A DNA stretch of 64,000 nt. Source: Hydractinia symbiolongicarpus (lineage: Eukaryota; Cnidaria; Hydrozoa; Anthoathecata; Hydractiniidae). Both the position numbers and the translations under genes were made by a program. The stretch is from positions 2,604,001 through 2,668,000 of the forward strand of contig NC_079886.1 in the NCBI RefSeq assembly GCF_029227915.1, written 5' to 3'. A model generated the notes under the pieces. That model was not told the origin of the DNA and did not search any database. It worked only from the letters and a program-made list of their open reading frames with translations. Shown here in pieces: positions 25,054 through 38,199 of this stretch (the stretch's first letter is position 1; every line of letters begins with the position of its first letter).

Positions 25054-26065
25054 ACATTCGACTATAGGGGACAAGCCCGGGATTTACAGGAAATCGCGGG
25101 TTTTCGTATGCGGGCGATTAAACTTCTTTTATTTAGCATCTCATCAAAAATGAAAACATTTTTGAAAACTACAAGTCTCATGCGTTTTAGTGGTGAAAAA
25201 ATAATTTAAAAAATCGTTCGGGAAATGAGTTTACTCCTTGAGTACTTTCTTTGAATACTTTTGACTATACGGGCCGAGTACCGGATTTACGGGAAATCGC
25301 GGGTTTTCGTTTGCCGGCGATTAAACTTCTTTTATTCAGCGTCTCATCAAAAATGAAAACATTTTTGAAAACTACAAGTCTCATGCGTTTTAGTGGTGAA
25401 AATAATTTAAAAAATCATTCGGGAAATCAGTTTACTCCCTGGGCACTTTTTTGTATACTTTTGACTTTATGGGCCGAGTACGGGATTTACGGGAAATCGC
25501 GGGTTTTCGTTTGCCGGCGATTAAACTTCTTTTATTCAGCGTCTCATCAAAAATGAAAATATTTTTGAAAACTACAAGTCTGATGCGTTTTAGTGGTGAA
25601 AAAATAATTTAAAAAATCGTTCGGGAAATGAATTTACTCTCTGGGTACTTTTTTTGTATACTTTTGACTATACGGGCCGGGCCCGGGATATACGGGAAAT
25701 CGCGGGATTCCGTTTGACGGTGATTAAACTTCTTTAATTTAGCGTTTCATCAAAAATAAAAACAGTTTTGAAAACCACAAGTCTCATGCGTTTTAGTGGT
25801 GAAAAAATAATTTAAAAAATCGTTCGGGAAATGAGTTTACTCCTTGCGTACTTTCTTTGTACACATTCAAATATAGGGGCCAAGCCCGGGATTTACAGGA
25901 AATTGCAGGTTTTCGTATGCGGGCGATTAAACTTCTTTTATTTAGCGTCTCATCAAAAATGAAAACATTTTTGAAAACTACAAGTCTCATGCGTTTTAGT
26001 GGTGAAAAAATAATTTAAAAAATCGTTCGGGAAATGAGTTTACTCCTTGCGTACTTTCTTTGTAC
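25054..26065 (+). repeat. 5-mer unit (1012 bp), copy 1
   Basis: Begins with an F monomer and contains 'ctttgaatac', a shortened 'ggtgaaaataattt', 'ttttgactttatg', 'cgggatatacgg' and 'aatataggggcc'. The next 1012 bp repeat all of this. Confidence 0.9.
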
Positions 26066-27077
26066 ACATTCGACTATAGGGGACAAGCCCGGGATTTACA
26101 GGAAATCGCGGGTTTTCGTATGCGGGCGATTAAACTTCTTTTATTTAGCGTCTCATCAAAAATGAAAACATTTTTGAAAACTACAAGTCTCATGCGTTTT
26201 AGTGGTGAAAAAATAATTTAAAAAATCGTTCGGGAAATGAGTTTACTCCTTGAGTACTTTCTTTGAATACTTTTGACTATACGGGCCGAGTACCGGATTT
26301 ACGGGAAATCGCGGGTTTTCGTTTGCCGGCGATTAAACTTCTTTTATTCAGCGTCTCATCAAAAATGAAAACATTTTTGAAAACTACAAGTCTCATGCGT
26401 TTTAGTGGTGAAAATAATTTAAAAAATCATTCGGGAAATCAGTTTACTCCCTGGGCACTTTTTTGTATACTTTTGACTTTATGGGCCGAGTACGGGATTT
26501 ACGGGAAATCGCGGGTTTTCGTTTGCCGGCGATTAAACTTCTTTTATTCAGCGTCTCATCAAAAATGAAAATATTTTTGAAAACTACAAGTCTGATGCGT
26601 TTTAGTGGTGAAAAAATAATTTAAAAAATCGTTCGGGAAATGAATTTACTCTCTGGGTACTTTTTTTGTATACTTTTGACTATACGGGCCGGGCCCGGGA
26701 TATACGGGAAATCGCGGGATTCCGTTTGACGGTGATTAAACTTCTTTAATTTAGCGTTTCATCAAAAATAAAAACAGTTTTGAAAACCACAAGTCTCATG
26801 CGTTTTAGTGGTGAAAAAATAATTTAAAAAATCGTTCGGGAAATGAGTTTACTCCTTGCGTACTTTCTTTGTACACATTCAACTATAGGGGCCAAGCCCG
26901 GGATTTACAGGAAATTGCAGGTTTTCGTATGCGGGCGATTAAACTTCTTTTATTTAGCGTCTCATCAAAAATGAAAACATTTTTGAAAACTACAAGTCTC
27001 ATGCGTTTTAGTGGTGAAAAAATAATTTAAAAAATCGTTCGGGAAATGAGTTTACTCCTTGAGTACTTTCTTTGTAT
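26066..27077 (+). repeat. 5-mer unit (1012 bp), copy 2
   Basis: Nearly identical to the preceding unit. By eye the clear differences are 'gcatctc' against 'gcgtctc' and 'caaatatagg' against 'caactatagg'. Register is lost in the last few dozen bases. Confidence 0.9.
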
Positions 27078-27889
27078 ACTTTTGACTATACGGGCCGAGT
27101 ACCGGATTTACGGGAAATCGCGGGTTTTCGTTTGTCGGCGATTAAACTTCTTTGATTCAGCGTCTTATCAAAAATGAAAATATTCTTGAAAACTACAAGT
27201 CTGATGCGTTTTAGTAGTGAAAAAATAATTTAAAAAATCGTTCGGGAAATGAATTTACTGTCTGGGTACTTTTTTTGTATACTTTTGACTATACGGGCCG
27301 AGCCCGGGATTTACGGGAAATCGCGGATTTTCGTTTGCCGGCGATTAAACTTCTTTTATTCAGCGTCTCATCAAAAATGAAAACATTTTTGAAAACTACA
27401 TGTCTCATGCGTTTTAGTGGTGAAAAAATTACTTAAAAAATCATTCGGGAAATCAGTTTACTCCCTGGGTACTTTTTTGTATACTTTTGACTATATGGGC
27501 CGAGTACGGGATTTACGGGAAATCGCGGTTTTTCGTTTCGCGGCGATTAAACTTCTTTTATTCAGCGTCTCATCAAAAATGTAAAATATTTTTGAAAACT
27601 ACAAGTCTGATGCGTTTTAGTGGTGAAAAAATAATTTAAAGAATCGTTCGGAAAATGAATTTACTCTCTGGGTACTTTTTTTGTACACTTTTGACTATAC
27701 AGACCGAGCGCGGGATTTACGGGAAATCGCGGGTTTTCGTTTGCCGGCGATTAAACTTCTTTAATTTAGCGTTTCATCAAAAATGAAAACATTTTTGAAA
27801 ACTACAAGTCTCATGCGTTTTAGTGGTGAAAAAATAATTTAAAAAATCGTTCGGGAAATGAGTTTACTCCTTGAGTACTTTCTTTGTAT
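27078..27889 (+). repeat. 4-mer unit (812 bp), copy 1, apparently identical to the next
   Basis: Rare variants in order: 'tttgtcggcg', 'ctttgattc', 'tagtagtg', 'gcggattttcg', 'acatgtctc', 'aaattactta', 'gtttcgcggcg', 'aatgtaaaatat', 'aaagaatcg', 'acagaccgagcg'. All recur 812 bp later. Confidence 0.92.
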
Positions 27890-28678
27890 ACTTTTGACTA
27901 TACGGGCCGAGTACCGGATTTACGGGAAATCGCGGGTTTTCGTTTGTCGGCGATTAAACTTCTTTGATTCAGCGTCTTATCAAAAATGAAAATATTCTTG
28001 AAAACTACAAGTCTGATGCGTTTTAGTAGTGAAAAAATAATTTAAAAAATCGTTCGGGAAATGAATTTACTGTCTGGGTACTTTTTTTGTATACTTTTGA
28101 CTATACGGGCCGAGCCCGGGATTTACGGGAAATCGCGGATTTTCGTTTGCCGGCGATTAAACTTCTTTTATTCAGCGTCTCATCAAAAATGAAAACATTT
28201 TTGAAAACTACATGTCTCATGCGTTTTAGTGGTGAAAAAATTACTTAAAAAATCATTCGGGAAATCAGTTTACTCCCTGGGTACTTTTTTGTATACTTTT
28301 GACTATATGGGCCGAGTACGGGATTTACGGGAAATCGCGGTTTTTCGTTTCGCGGCGATTAAACTTCTTTTATTCAGCGTCTCATCAAAAATGTAAAATA
28401 TTTTTGAAAACTACAAGTCTGATGCGTTTTAGTGGTGAAAAAATAATTTAAAGAATCGTTCGGAAAATGAATTTACTCTCTGGGTACTTTTTTTGTACAC
28501 TTTTGACTATACAGACCGAGCGCGGGATTTACGGGAAATCGCGGGTTTTCGTTTGCCGGCGATTAAACTTCTTTAATTTAGCGTTTCATCAAAAATGAAA
28601 ACATTTTTGAAAACTACAAGTCTCATGCGTTTTAGTGGTGAAAAAATAATTTAAAAAATCGTTCGGGAAATGAGTTTA
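27890..28678 (+). repeat. 4-mer unit (812 bp), copy 2
   Basis: Read against copy 1 base by base, I found no substitution until about 28678, where 'gagtttatt' begins a different tail. This makes it the best candidate for the most recent duplication in the window. Confidence 0.92.
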
Positions 28679-29512
28679 TTCCCTGGGTACTTTCTTTATA
28701 TACATTCGACTATACGGCCGAGTACGGGATTTACGGGAAATCGCGGGTTTTCGTTTGCCGGCGATTAAACTTTTTTTATTTAGCGTCTCATCAAAAATGA
28801 AAACATTTTTAAAAACTACAAGTCTCATGCTTTTTAGTGGTGAAAAAATAATTTAAAAAATCGTTCGGGAAATGAGCTTACTTCCTGGGTACTTTCTTTG
28901 TATACTTTTGACTATACGGGCCGAGTACGGGAATTACATGAAATCGCAGGTTTTCGTTTGCCGGCGATTCAACTTCTTTTATTTAGCGTCTCATCAAAAA
29001 TGAAAACATTTTTGAAAACTACAAGTCTCATGCGTTTTAGTGGTGAAAAATTAATTTGAAAAATCGTTCTGAAAATGAGTTTACTCACAGGGTACTTTCT
29101 TTGTATACATTCGACTATAGGGGCCAAGCCCGGGATTTACAGGAAATCGCGGGTTTTCGTTTGCCGGCGATTAAAGGTCTTTTATTCAGCGTCTCATCAA
29201 AAATGAAAACATTTTGGAAAACTACAATTCTGATGCGTTTTAGTGGTGTACAAATAATTTAAAAAATCGTTCAGAAAATGAGTTTACTCCTTGAGTACTT
29301 TCTTTGTATACTTTTGACTATACGGGCCGAGTACCGGATTTACGGGAAATCGCGGGTTTTCGTTTGCCGGCGATTAAACTTCTTTTATTCAGCGTCTTAT
29401 CAAAAATGAAAACATTTTTGAAAACTACAAGTCTCATGCGTTTTTGTGGTGAAAAAATAATTTAAAAAATCGTTCTGAAAATGAGTTTACTCCTTGAGTA
29501 CTTTCTTTGTAT
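28679..29512 (+). repeat. Diverged single monomers, first G-type copy
   Basis: Contains the first 'tttatatacattcg' head (about 28690), a copy with 'gggaattacatg', and a D copy with 'attttggaaaac' and 'ggtgtacaaataa'. No neighbouring unit matches closely, so this is a boundary between higher-order domains. Confidence 0.7.
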
Positions 29513-30728
29513 ACTTTTGACTATACGGGCCGAGTACCGGATTTACGGGAAATCGCGGGTTTTCGTTTGCCGGCGATTAAACTTCTTTTATTCAGCGTCT
29601 TATCAAAAATGAAAAACTTTTTGAAAACTACAAGTCTCATGCGTTTTAGTGGTGAAAAAATAATTTAAAAAATCGTTCTGAAAATGAGTTTACTCACAGG
29701 GTACTTTCTTTTCATACATTCGACTATAGGGGCCAAGCCCGGGATTTACAGGAAATCGCGGGTTTTCGTTTGCCGGCGATTAAACCTCTTTTATTCAGCG
29801 TCTCATCAAAAATGAAAACATTTTGGAAAACTACAATTCTCATGCGTTTTAGTGGTGAAAAAATAATTTAAAAAATCATTTGGGAAATGATTTTACTCCC
29901 TGGGTACTTTTTTGTGTACTTTTGACTATACTGGCCGAATACGGGATTTACGGGAAATCGCGGGTTTTCGTTTGCCGGCGATTAAACATCTTTAATTTAG
30001 CGTTTCATCAAAAATGAAAACATTTTTGAAAACTACAAGTCTCATGCGTTTTAGTGGTGAAAAAATAATTTAAAAAATCGTTCGGGAAATGAGTTTACTC
30101 CTTGAGTACTTTCTTTGTATACTTTTGACTATACGGGCCGAGTACCGGATTTACGGGAAATCGCGGGTTTTCGTTTGCCGGCGATTAAACTTCTTTTATT
30201 CAGCGTCTTATCAAAAATGAAAACCTTTTTGAAAACTACAAGTCTCATGCGTTTTAGTGGTGAAAAAATAATTTAAAAAATCGTTCTGAAAATGAGTTTA
30301 CTCACAGGGTACTTTCTTTTCATACATTCGACTATAGGGGCCAAGCCCGGGATTTACAGGAAATCGCGGGTTTTCGTTTGCCGGCGATTAAACCTCTTTT
30401 ATTCAGCGTCTCATCAAAAATGAAAACATTTTGGAAAACTACAATTCTCATGCGTTTTAGTGGTGAAAAAATAATTTAAAAAATCATTTGGGAAATGATT
30501 TTACTCCTTGGGTACTTTTTTGTGTACTTTTGACTATACTGGCCGAATACGGGATTTACGGGAAATCGCGGGTTTTCGTTTGCCGGCGATTAAACATCTT
30601 TAATTTAGCGTTTCATCAAAAATGAAAACATTTTTGAAAACTACAAGTCTCATGCGTTTTAGTGGTGAAAAAATAATTTAAGAAATCGTTCGGGAAATGA
30701 GTTTACTCCTTGAGTACTTTCTTTGTAT
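29513..30728 (+). repeat. 3-mer in tandem (2 x 608 bp)
   Basis: 29513-30120 and 30121-30728 share 'ttttcatacattcg', 'attttggaaaac', 'aattctcatg', 'tttgtgtac', 'actggccgaatac' and 'aaacatctttaat'. A third copy is at about 32492-33099. Confidence 0.88.
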
Positions 30729-32299
30729 ACTTTTGACTATACGGGCCGAGTACCGGATTTACGGGAAATCGCGGGTTTTCGTTTGCCGGCGATTAAACTT
30801 CTTTTATTCACCGTCTTATCAAAAATGAAAACATTTTTGAAAACTACAAGTCTCATGCGTTTTAGTGGTGAAAAAATAATTTAAAAAATCGTTCTGAAAA
30901 TTAGTTTACACCTTGAGTACTTTCTTTGTATACTTTTGACTATGCGGGCCGAGTACCGGATTTACGGGAAATCGCGGGTTTTCGTTTGCCGGCGATTAAA
31001 CTTCTTTTATTCAGCGTCTCTTCAAAAATGAAAATATTTTTGAAAACTACAAGTCTGATGCGTTTTAGTGGTGAAAAAATAATTTAAAAAATCGTTCGGG
31101 AAATGAATTTACTGTCTGGGTACTTTTTTTGTATACCTTTGACTATACGGGCCGAGCCCGGGATTTACGGGAAATCGTGGGTTTTCGTTTGCCGGCGATT
31201 AAACTTCTTTAATTAAGCGTTTCATCAAAAATTAAAACATTTTTGAAAACTTCAAGTCTCATGCGTTTTAGTGGTGAAAAAATAATTTAAAAAATCGTTC
31301 GGGAAATGAATTTACTCCCTGGGTACTTTCTTTGTATACTTTTGACTATGCGAGCCGAGTCCGGGATTTACGGGAAATCGCGGATTTTCGTTTGCCGGCG
31401 ATTAAACTTCTTTTATTCAGCGTCTTATCAAAAATGAAAACAATTTTTAAAAACTACAAGTCTCATGCGTTTTAGTGGTGAAAAAATGATTTAAAAAATC
31501 GTTCGGGAAATGAGTTTACTCCCTGGGTACTTTCTTTATATACATTCGACTATACGGGCCGAGTACGGGATTTATGGGAAATCGCGGGTTTTCGTTTGCC
31601 GGCGATTAAACTTCTTTTATTTAGCGTCTCATCAAAAATGAAAACATTTTTGAAAACTACAAGTCTCATGCGTTTTAGTGGTGAAAAAATAATTTAAAAA
31701 ATCGTTCAGGAAATGAGTTTACTCCTTGAGTACTTTCTTTGTATACTTTTGACTATACGGGCCGAGTACCGGATTTACGGGAAATCGCGGGTTTTCGTTT
31801 GCCGGCGATTAAACTTCTTTTATTCAGCATCTTATCAAAAATGAAAACATTTTTGAAAACTACAAGTCTCATGCGTTTTAGTGGTGAAAAATAATTTAAA
31901 AAATCGTTCTGAAAATGAGTTTACTCCTTGAGTACTTTCTTTGTATACTTTTGAATATACGGGCCGAGTACCGGATTTACGGGAAATCGCGGGTTTTCGT
32001 TTGCCGGCGATTAAACTTCTTTTATTCAGCGTCTTATCAAAAATGAAAACCTTTTTGAAAACTACAAGTCTCATGCGTTTTAGTGGTGAAAAAATAATTT
32101 AAAAAATCGTTCTGTAAATGAGTTTACTCACAGGGTACTTTCTTTGTATACATTCGACTATAGGGGCCTAGCCCGGGATTTACAGGAAATCATTTTTGAA
32201 AACTACAAGTGTCTTGCGTTTTAGTGGAGAAAAAATAAATTAAAAAATCATTCGGGAAATCAGTTTACTCCCTAGGTACTTTTTTGTATACTTTTGACT
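30190..32299 (+). repeat. 2371-bp higher-order repeat, copy 1 (matched part)
   Basis: Matches 32561-34670 at a displacement of 2371-2372 bp. It contains one 3-mer remainder, 'attagtttacacc', 'gtataccttt', 'taattaagcg', 'tatgcgagccg', 'tttgaatatac' and a truncated 140-bp monomer. The unit is 11 full monomers plus the truncated one. Confidence 0.9.
32150..32289 (+). repeat. Truncated monomer, 140 bp
   Basis: 'ttacaggaaatc' joins directly to 'atttttgaaaac', removing about 62 bp that include the GCCGGC site and the left arm of the dyad. The same junction is present at 34522 and 37299. A full-length relative at about 36090-36290 shares 'gtctcttgcg' and 'agtggagaa', so the ancestor of the deletion is still present. 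Confidence 0.92.
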
Positions 32300-32560
32300 A
32301 TACGGGCCGAGTACGGGATTTACGGCAAATCGCGGGATTTCGTTTGCCGGCGATTAAACTTCTTTTATTTAGCGTCTCATCAAAAATGAAAACATTTTTG
32401 AGAACTACAAGTCTCATGCGTTTTAGTGGTGAAAAAATAATTTAAAAAATCGTTCGGGAAATGAGTTTACTCCTTGAGTACTTTCTTTGTATACTTTTGA
32501 CTATACGGGTCGAGTACCGATTTACGGGAAATCGCAGTTTTTCGTTTGCCGGCGATTAAA

Positions 32561-34670
32561 CTTCTTTTATTCAGCGTCTTATCAAAAATGAAAACCTTTT
32601 TGAAAACTACAAGTCTCATGCGTTTTAGTGGTGAAAAAATAATTTAAAAAATCGTTCTGAAAATGAGTTTACTCACAGGGTACTTTCTTTTCATACATTC
32701 GACTATAGGGGCCAAGCCCGGGATTTACAGGAAATCGCGGGTTTTCGTTTGCCGGCGATTAAACCTCTTTTATTCAGCGTCTCATCAAAAATGAAAACAT
32801 TTTGGAAAACTACAATTCTCATGCGTTTTAGTGGTGAAAAAATAATTTAAAAAATCATTTGGGAAATGATTTTACTCCCTGGGTACTTTTTTGTGTACTT
32901 TTGACTATACTGGCCGAATACGGGATTTACGGGAAATCGCGGGTTTTCGTTTGCCGGCGATTAAACATCTTTAATTTAGCGTTTCATCAAAAATGAAAAC
33001 ATTTTTGAAAACTACAAGTCTCATGCGTTTTAGTGGTGAAAAAATAATTTAAAAAATCGTTCGGGAAATGAGTTTACTCCTTGAGTACTTTCTTTGTATA
33101 CTTTTGACTATACGGGCCGAGTACCGGATTTACGGGAAATCGCGGGTTTTCGTTTGCCGGCGATTAAACTTCTTTTATTCAGCGTCTTATCAAAAATGAA
33201 AACATTTTTGAAAACTACAAGTCTCATGCGTTTTAGTGGTGAAAAAATAATTTAAAAAATCGTTCTGAAAATTAGTTTACACCTTGAGTACTTTCTTTGT
33301 ATACTTTTGACTATGCGGGCCGAGTACCGGATTTACGGGAAATCGCGAGTTTTCGTTTGCCGGCGATTAAACTTCTTTTATTCAGCGTCTCATCAAAAAT
33401 GAAAATATTTTTGAAAACTACAAGTCTGATGCGTTTTAGTGGTGAAAAAATAATTTAAAAAATCGTTCGGGAAATGAATTTACTGTCTGGGTACTTTTTT
33501 TGTATACCTTTGACTATACGGGCCGAGCCCGGGATTTACGGGAAATCGTGGGTTTTCGTTTGCCGGCGATTAAACTTCTTTAATTAAGCGTTTCATCAAA
33601 AATGAAAACATTTTTGAAAACTTCAAGTCTCATGCGTTTTAGTGGTGAAAAAATAATTTAAAAAATCGTTCGGGAAATGAATTTACTCCCTGGGTACTTT
33701 CTTTGTATACTTTTGACTATACGAGCCGAGTCCGGGATTTACGGGAAATCGCGGGTTTTCGTTTGCCGGCGATTAAACTTCTTTTATTCAGCGTCTTATC
33801 AAAAATGAAAACAATTTTTAAAAACTACAAGTCTCATGCGTTTTAGTGGTGAAAAAATAATTTAAAAAATCGTTCGGGAAATGAGTTTACTCCCTGGGTA
33901 CTTTCTTTATATACATTCGACTATACGGGCCGAGTACTGGATTTATGGGAAATCGCGGGTTTTCGTTTGCCCGCGATTAAACTTCTTTTATTTAGCGTCT
34001 CATCAAAAATGAAAACATTTTTGAAAACTACAAGTCTCATGCGTTTTAGTGGTGAAAAAATAATTTAAAAAATCGTTCAGGAAATGAGTTTACTCCTTGA
34101 GTACTTTCTTTGTATACTTTTGACTATACGGGCCGAGTACCGGATTTACGGGAAATCGCGGGTTTTCGTTTGCCGGCGATTAAACTTCTTTTATTCAGCA
34201 TCTTATCAAAAATGAAAACATTTTTGAAAACTACAAGTCTCATGCGTTTTAGTGGTGAAAAAATAATTTAAAAAATCGTTCTGAAAATGAGTTTACTCCT
34301 TGAGTACTTTCTTTGTATACTTTTGAATATACGGGCCGAGTACCGGATTTACGGGAAATCGCGGGTTTTCGTTTGCCGGCGATTAAACTTCTTTTATTCA
34401 GCGTCTTATCAAAAATGAAAACCTTTTTGAAAACTACAAGTCTCATGCGTTTTAGTGGTGAAAAAATAATTTAAAAAATCGTTCTGTAAATGAGTTTACT
34501 CACAGGGTACTTTCTTTGTATACATTCGACTATAGGGGCCAAGCCCGGGATTTACAGGAAATCATTTTTGAAAACTACAAGTCTCTTGCGTTTTAGTGGA
34601 GAAAAAATAAATTAAAAAATCATTCGGGAAATCAGTTTACTCCCTAGGTACTTTTTTGTATACTTTTGAC
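32561..34670 (+). repeat. 2371-bp higher-order repeat, copy 2 (matched part)
   Basis: Collinear with 30190-32299 apart from scattered substitutions: 'atgaaaac' for 'attaaaac', 'tatacgagcc' for 'tatgcgagcc', and 'gggttttcg' for 'ggattttcg'. Confidence 0.9.
34522..34661 (+). repeat. Truncated monomer, 140 bp, same junction
   Basis: Same length and breakpoint as at 32150. The neighbouring base differs ('ggggccaag' here, 'ggggcctag' there). Confidence 0.92.
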
Positions 34671-36650
34671 TATGCGGGCCGAGTACGGGATTTACGGGAA
34701 ATCGCGGGTTTTCGTTTGCCGGCGATTAAACTTCTTTTATTCAGCGTCTCATCAAAAATGAAAACATTTTTGAAAACTAAAAGTCTCATGGGTTTTAGTG
34801 GTGAAAAAATAATTTAAAAAATCGTTCGGGAAATGAGTTTACTCACAGGGTACTTTATTTGTATACATTCGACTATACGGGCCGAGTACGGGATTTACGG
34901 GAAATCGCGGGTTTTCGTTTGCCGGCGATTAAACTTCTTTTATTCAGCGTCTCATCAAAAATGAAAACATTTTTGAAAACTACCAGTCTCATGCGTTTTA
35001 GTGGTGAAAAAATAATTTAAAAAATCATTCGGGAAATCAGTTTACTCCCTGGGCACTTTTTTTGTATACTTTTGACTATACGGGCCGAGTACGGGATTTA
35101 CGGCAAATCGCGGGATTTCGTTTGCCGGCGATTAAACTTCTTTTATTTAGCGTCTCATCAAAAATGAAAACATTTTTGAGAACTACAAGTCTCATGCGTT
35201 TTAGTGGTGAAAAAATAATTTAAAAAATCGTTCCGGAAATGAGTTTACTCCTTGAGTACTTTCTTTGTATACTTTTGACTATACGGGTCGAGTACCGATT
35301 TACGGGAAATCGCAGTTTTTCGTTCGCCGGCGATTAAACTTCTTTTATTCAGCGTCTTATCAAAAATGAAAACATTTTTGAAAACTAAAAGTCTCTTGCG
35401 TTTTAGTGGAGAAAAAATAAATTTAAAAATCATTCGGGAAATCAGTTTACTCACAGGGTACTTTCTTTGTATATATTCGACTATAGGGGCCAAGCCCGGG
35501 ATTTACAGGAAATCGCGGGTTTTCGTTTGCTGGCGATTAAACTTCTTTTATTCAGCGTCTCATCAAAAATGAAAACACTTTTGAGAACTAAAAGTCTCAT
35601 GCGTTTTAGTGGTGAAAAAATAATTTAAATAATCGTTCGGGAAATGAATTTACTCGCAGGGTACTTTCTTTGTATACTTTTGACTATACGGGCCGAGTCC
35701 GTGATTTACAGGATATCGCGGGTTTTCGTTTGCCGGCGAATAAACATCTTTAATTTAGCGTTTCATCAAAAATGAAAACATTTTTGAAAACTAAAAGTCT
35801 CATGCGTTTTAGTGGTGAAAAAATAATTTAAAAAATCGTTCTGAAAATGAGTTTACTCCTTGAGTACTTTCTTTGTATACTTTTGACTGTACAGGCCGAG
35901 TACCGGATTTACGGGAAATCGCGGGTTTTCGTTTGCCGGCGATTAAACTTCTTTTATTCAGCGTCTTATCAAAAATGAAAACCTTTTTGAAAACTACAAG
36001 TCTCATGCGTTTTAGTGGTGAAAAAATAATTTAAAAAATCGTTCTGAAAATAAGTTTACTCACAGGGTACTTTCTTTGTATACATTCGACTATAGGGGCC
36101 AAGCCCGGGATTTACAGCAAATCGCGGGTTTTCGTTTGCCGGCGATTAAACTTCTTTTATTCAGCGTCTCATCAAAAATGAAAACATTTTTGAAAACTAC
36201 AAGTCTCTTGCGTTTTAGTGGAGAAAAAATAAATTAAAAAATCATTCGGGAAATCAGTTTAATCCCTAGGTACTTTTTTGTATACTTTTGACTATGCGGG
36301 CCGAGTACGGGATTTACGGGAAATCGCGGGTTTTCGTTTGCCGGCGATTAAACTTCTTTTATTCAGCGTCTCATCAAAAATGAAAATATTTTTGAAAACT
36401 ACAAGTCTGATGCGTTTTAGTGGTGAAAAAAAAATTTAAAATATCGTTCGGGAAATGAATTTACTCTCTGGGTACTTTTTTTGTATACTTTTTACTATAC
36501 GGGCCGAGTCCGGGATTTACGGGAAATCGCGGGTTTTCGTTTCCCGGCGATTAAACTTCTTTAATTTAGCGTTTCATCAAAAATGAAAACATTTTTGAAA
36601 ACTACAAGTCTCATGGGTTTTAGTGGTGAAAAAATAATTTAAAAAATCGT
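34671..36650 (+). repeat. Mixed monomers with shared 2-3-mer fragments
   Basis: 34.83-35.21 kb, with 'catgggtttt' and 'tactttatttg', matches 37.80-38.19 kb. 35.09-35.36 kb, with 'acggcaaatcg', 'gggatttcg' and the shortened 'gagtaccgattt', matches 32.32-32.60 kb. It also holds the full-length 'gtctcttgcg' monomer near 36.1 kb and a 'gaaaaaaaaattt' variant near 36.43 kb. Confidence 0.7.
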
Positions 36651-37438
36651 TCAGGAAATGAGTTTACTCCTTGAGTACTTTCTTTGTATACTTTTGACTA
36701 TACGGGCCGAGTACCGGATTTACGGGAAATCGCGGGTTTTCGTTTGCCGGCGATTAAACTTCTTTTATTCAGCGTCTTATCAAAAATGAAAACATTTTTG
36801 AAAACTACAAGTCTCATGCGTTTTAGTGGTGAAAAAATAATTAAAAAAATCGTTCTGAAAATGAGTTTACTCCTTGAGTACTTTCTTTGTATACTTTTGA
36901 ATATACGGGCCGAGTACCGGATTTACGGGAAATCGCGGGTTTTCGTTTGCCGGCGATTAAACTTCTTTTATTCAGCGTCTTATCAAAAATGAAAACCTTT
37001 TTGAAAACTACAAGTCTCATGCGTTTTAGTGGTGAAAAAATAATTTAAAAAATCGTTCTGAAAATGAGTTTACTCCTTGAGTACTTTCTTTGTATACTTT
37101 TGAATATACGGGCCGAGTACCGGATTTACGGGAAATCGCGGGTTTTCGTTTGCCGGCGATTAAACTTCTTTTATTCAGCGTCTTATCAAAAATGAAAACC
37201 TTTTTGAAAACTACAAGTCTCATGCGTTTTAGTGGTGAAAAAATAATTTAAAAAATCGTTCTGAAAATGAGTTTACTCACAGGGTACTTTCTTTGTATAC
37301 ATTCGACTATAGGGGCCAAGCCCGGGATTTACAGGAAATCATTTTTGAAAACTACAAGTCTCTTGCGTTTTAGTGGAGAAAAAATAAATTAAAAAATCAT
37401 TCGGGAAATCAGTTTACTCCCTAGGTACTTTTTTGTAT
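36651..37438 (+). repeat. Third copy of the 31.7-32.3 kb segment, with one extra monomer
   Basis: Begins with 'ttcaggaaatgag' as at 31706 and 34075, and contains two, not one, 'tttgaatatac' monomers. It ends with the truncated monomer. Gain of a single monomer explains the longer spacing. Confidence 0.85.
37299..37438 (+). repeat. Truncated monomer, 140 bp, third copy
   Basis: Same 'gaaatc' to 'atttttg' junction and the same length as the other two copies. Confidence 0.92.
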
Positions 37439-38199
37439 ACTTTTGACTATGCGGGCCGAGTACGGGATTTACGGGAAATCGCGGGTTTTCGTTTGCCGGC
37501 GATTAAACTTCTTTTATTCAGCGTCTCATCAAAAATGAAAATGTTTTTGAAAACTACAAGTCTCATGAGTTTTAGTGGTGAAAAAATAATTTAAAAAATC
37601 GTTCGGGAAATGAATTTACTCCCAGGGTACTTTCTTTGTATACTTTTTACTATACGGGCCGAGTCCGGGATTTACGGGAAATCGCGGGTTTTCGTTTGCC
37701 GGCGATTAAACTTCTTTAATTTAGCGTTTCATCAAAAATGAAAACATTTTTGAAAACTAAAAGTCTCATGGGTTTTAGTGGTGAAAAAATAATTTAAAAA
37801 ATCGTTCGGGAATTGAGTTTACTCACAGGGTACTTTATTTGTATACATTCGACTATACGGGCCGAGTACGGGATTTACGGGAAATCGCGGGTTTTCGTTT
37901 GCCGGCGATTAAACTTCTTTTATTCAGCGTCTCATCAAAAATGAAAACATTTTTGAAAACTACCAGTCTCATGCGTTTTAGTGGTGAAAAAATAATTTAA
38001 AAAATCATTCGGGAAATCAGTTTACTCCCTGGGCACTTTTTTTGTATACTTTTGACTATACGGGCCGAGTACGGGATTTACGGCAAATCGCGGGATTTCG
38101 TTTGCCGGCGATTAAACTTCTTTTATTTAGCGTCTCATCAAAAATGAAAACATTTTTGAAAACTTCAAGTCTCATGCGTTTTAGTGGTGAAAAAATAAT

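Noticed and set aside
28679-29512. Possible mobile element insertion at a domain boundary
   Set aside because: The sequence is still ordinary monomers in register. No terminal repeats, target duplication or foreign sequence were seen.
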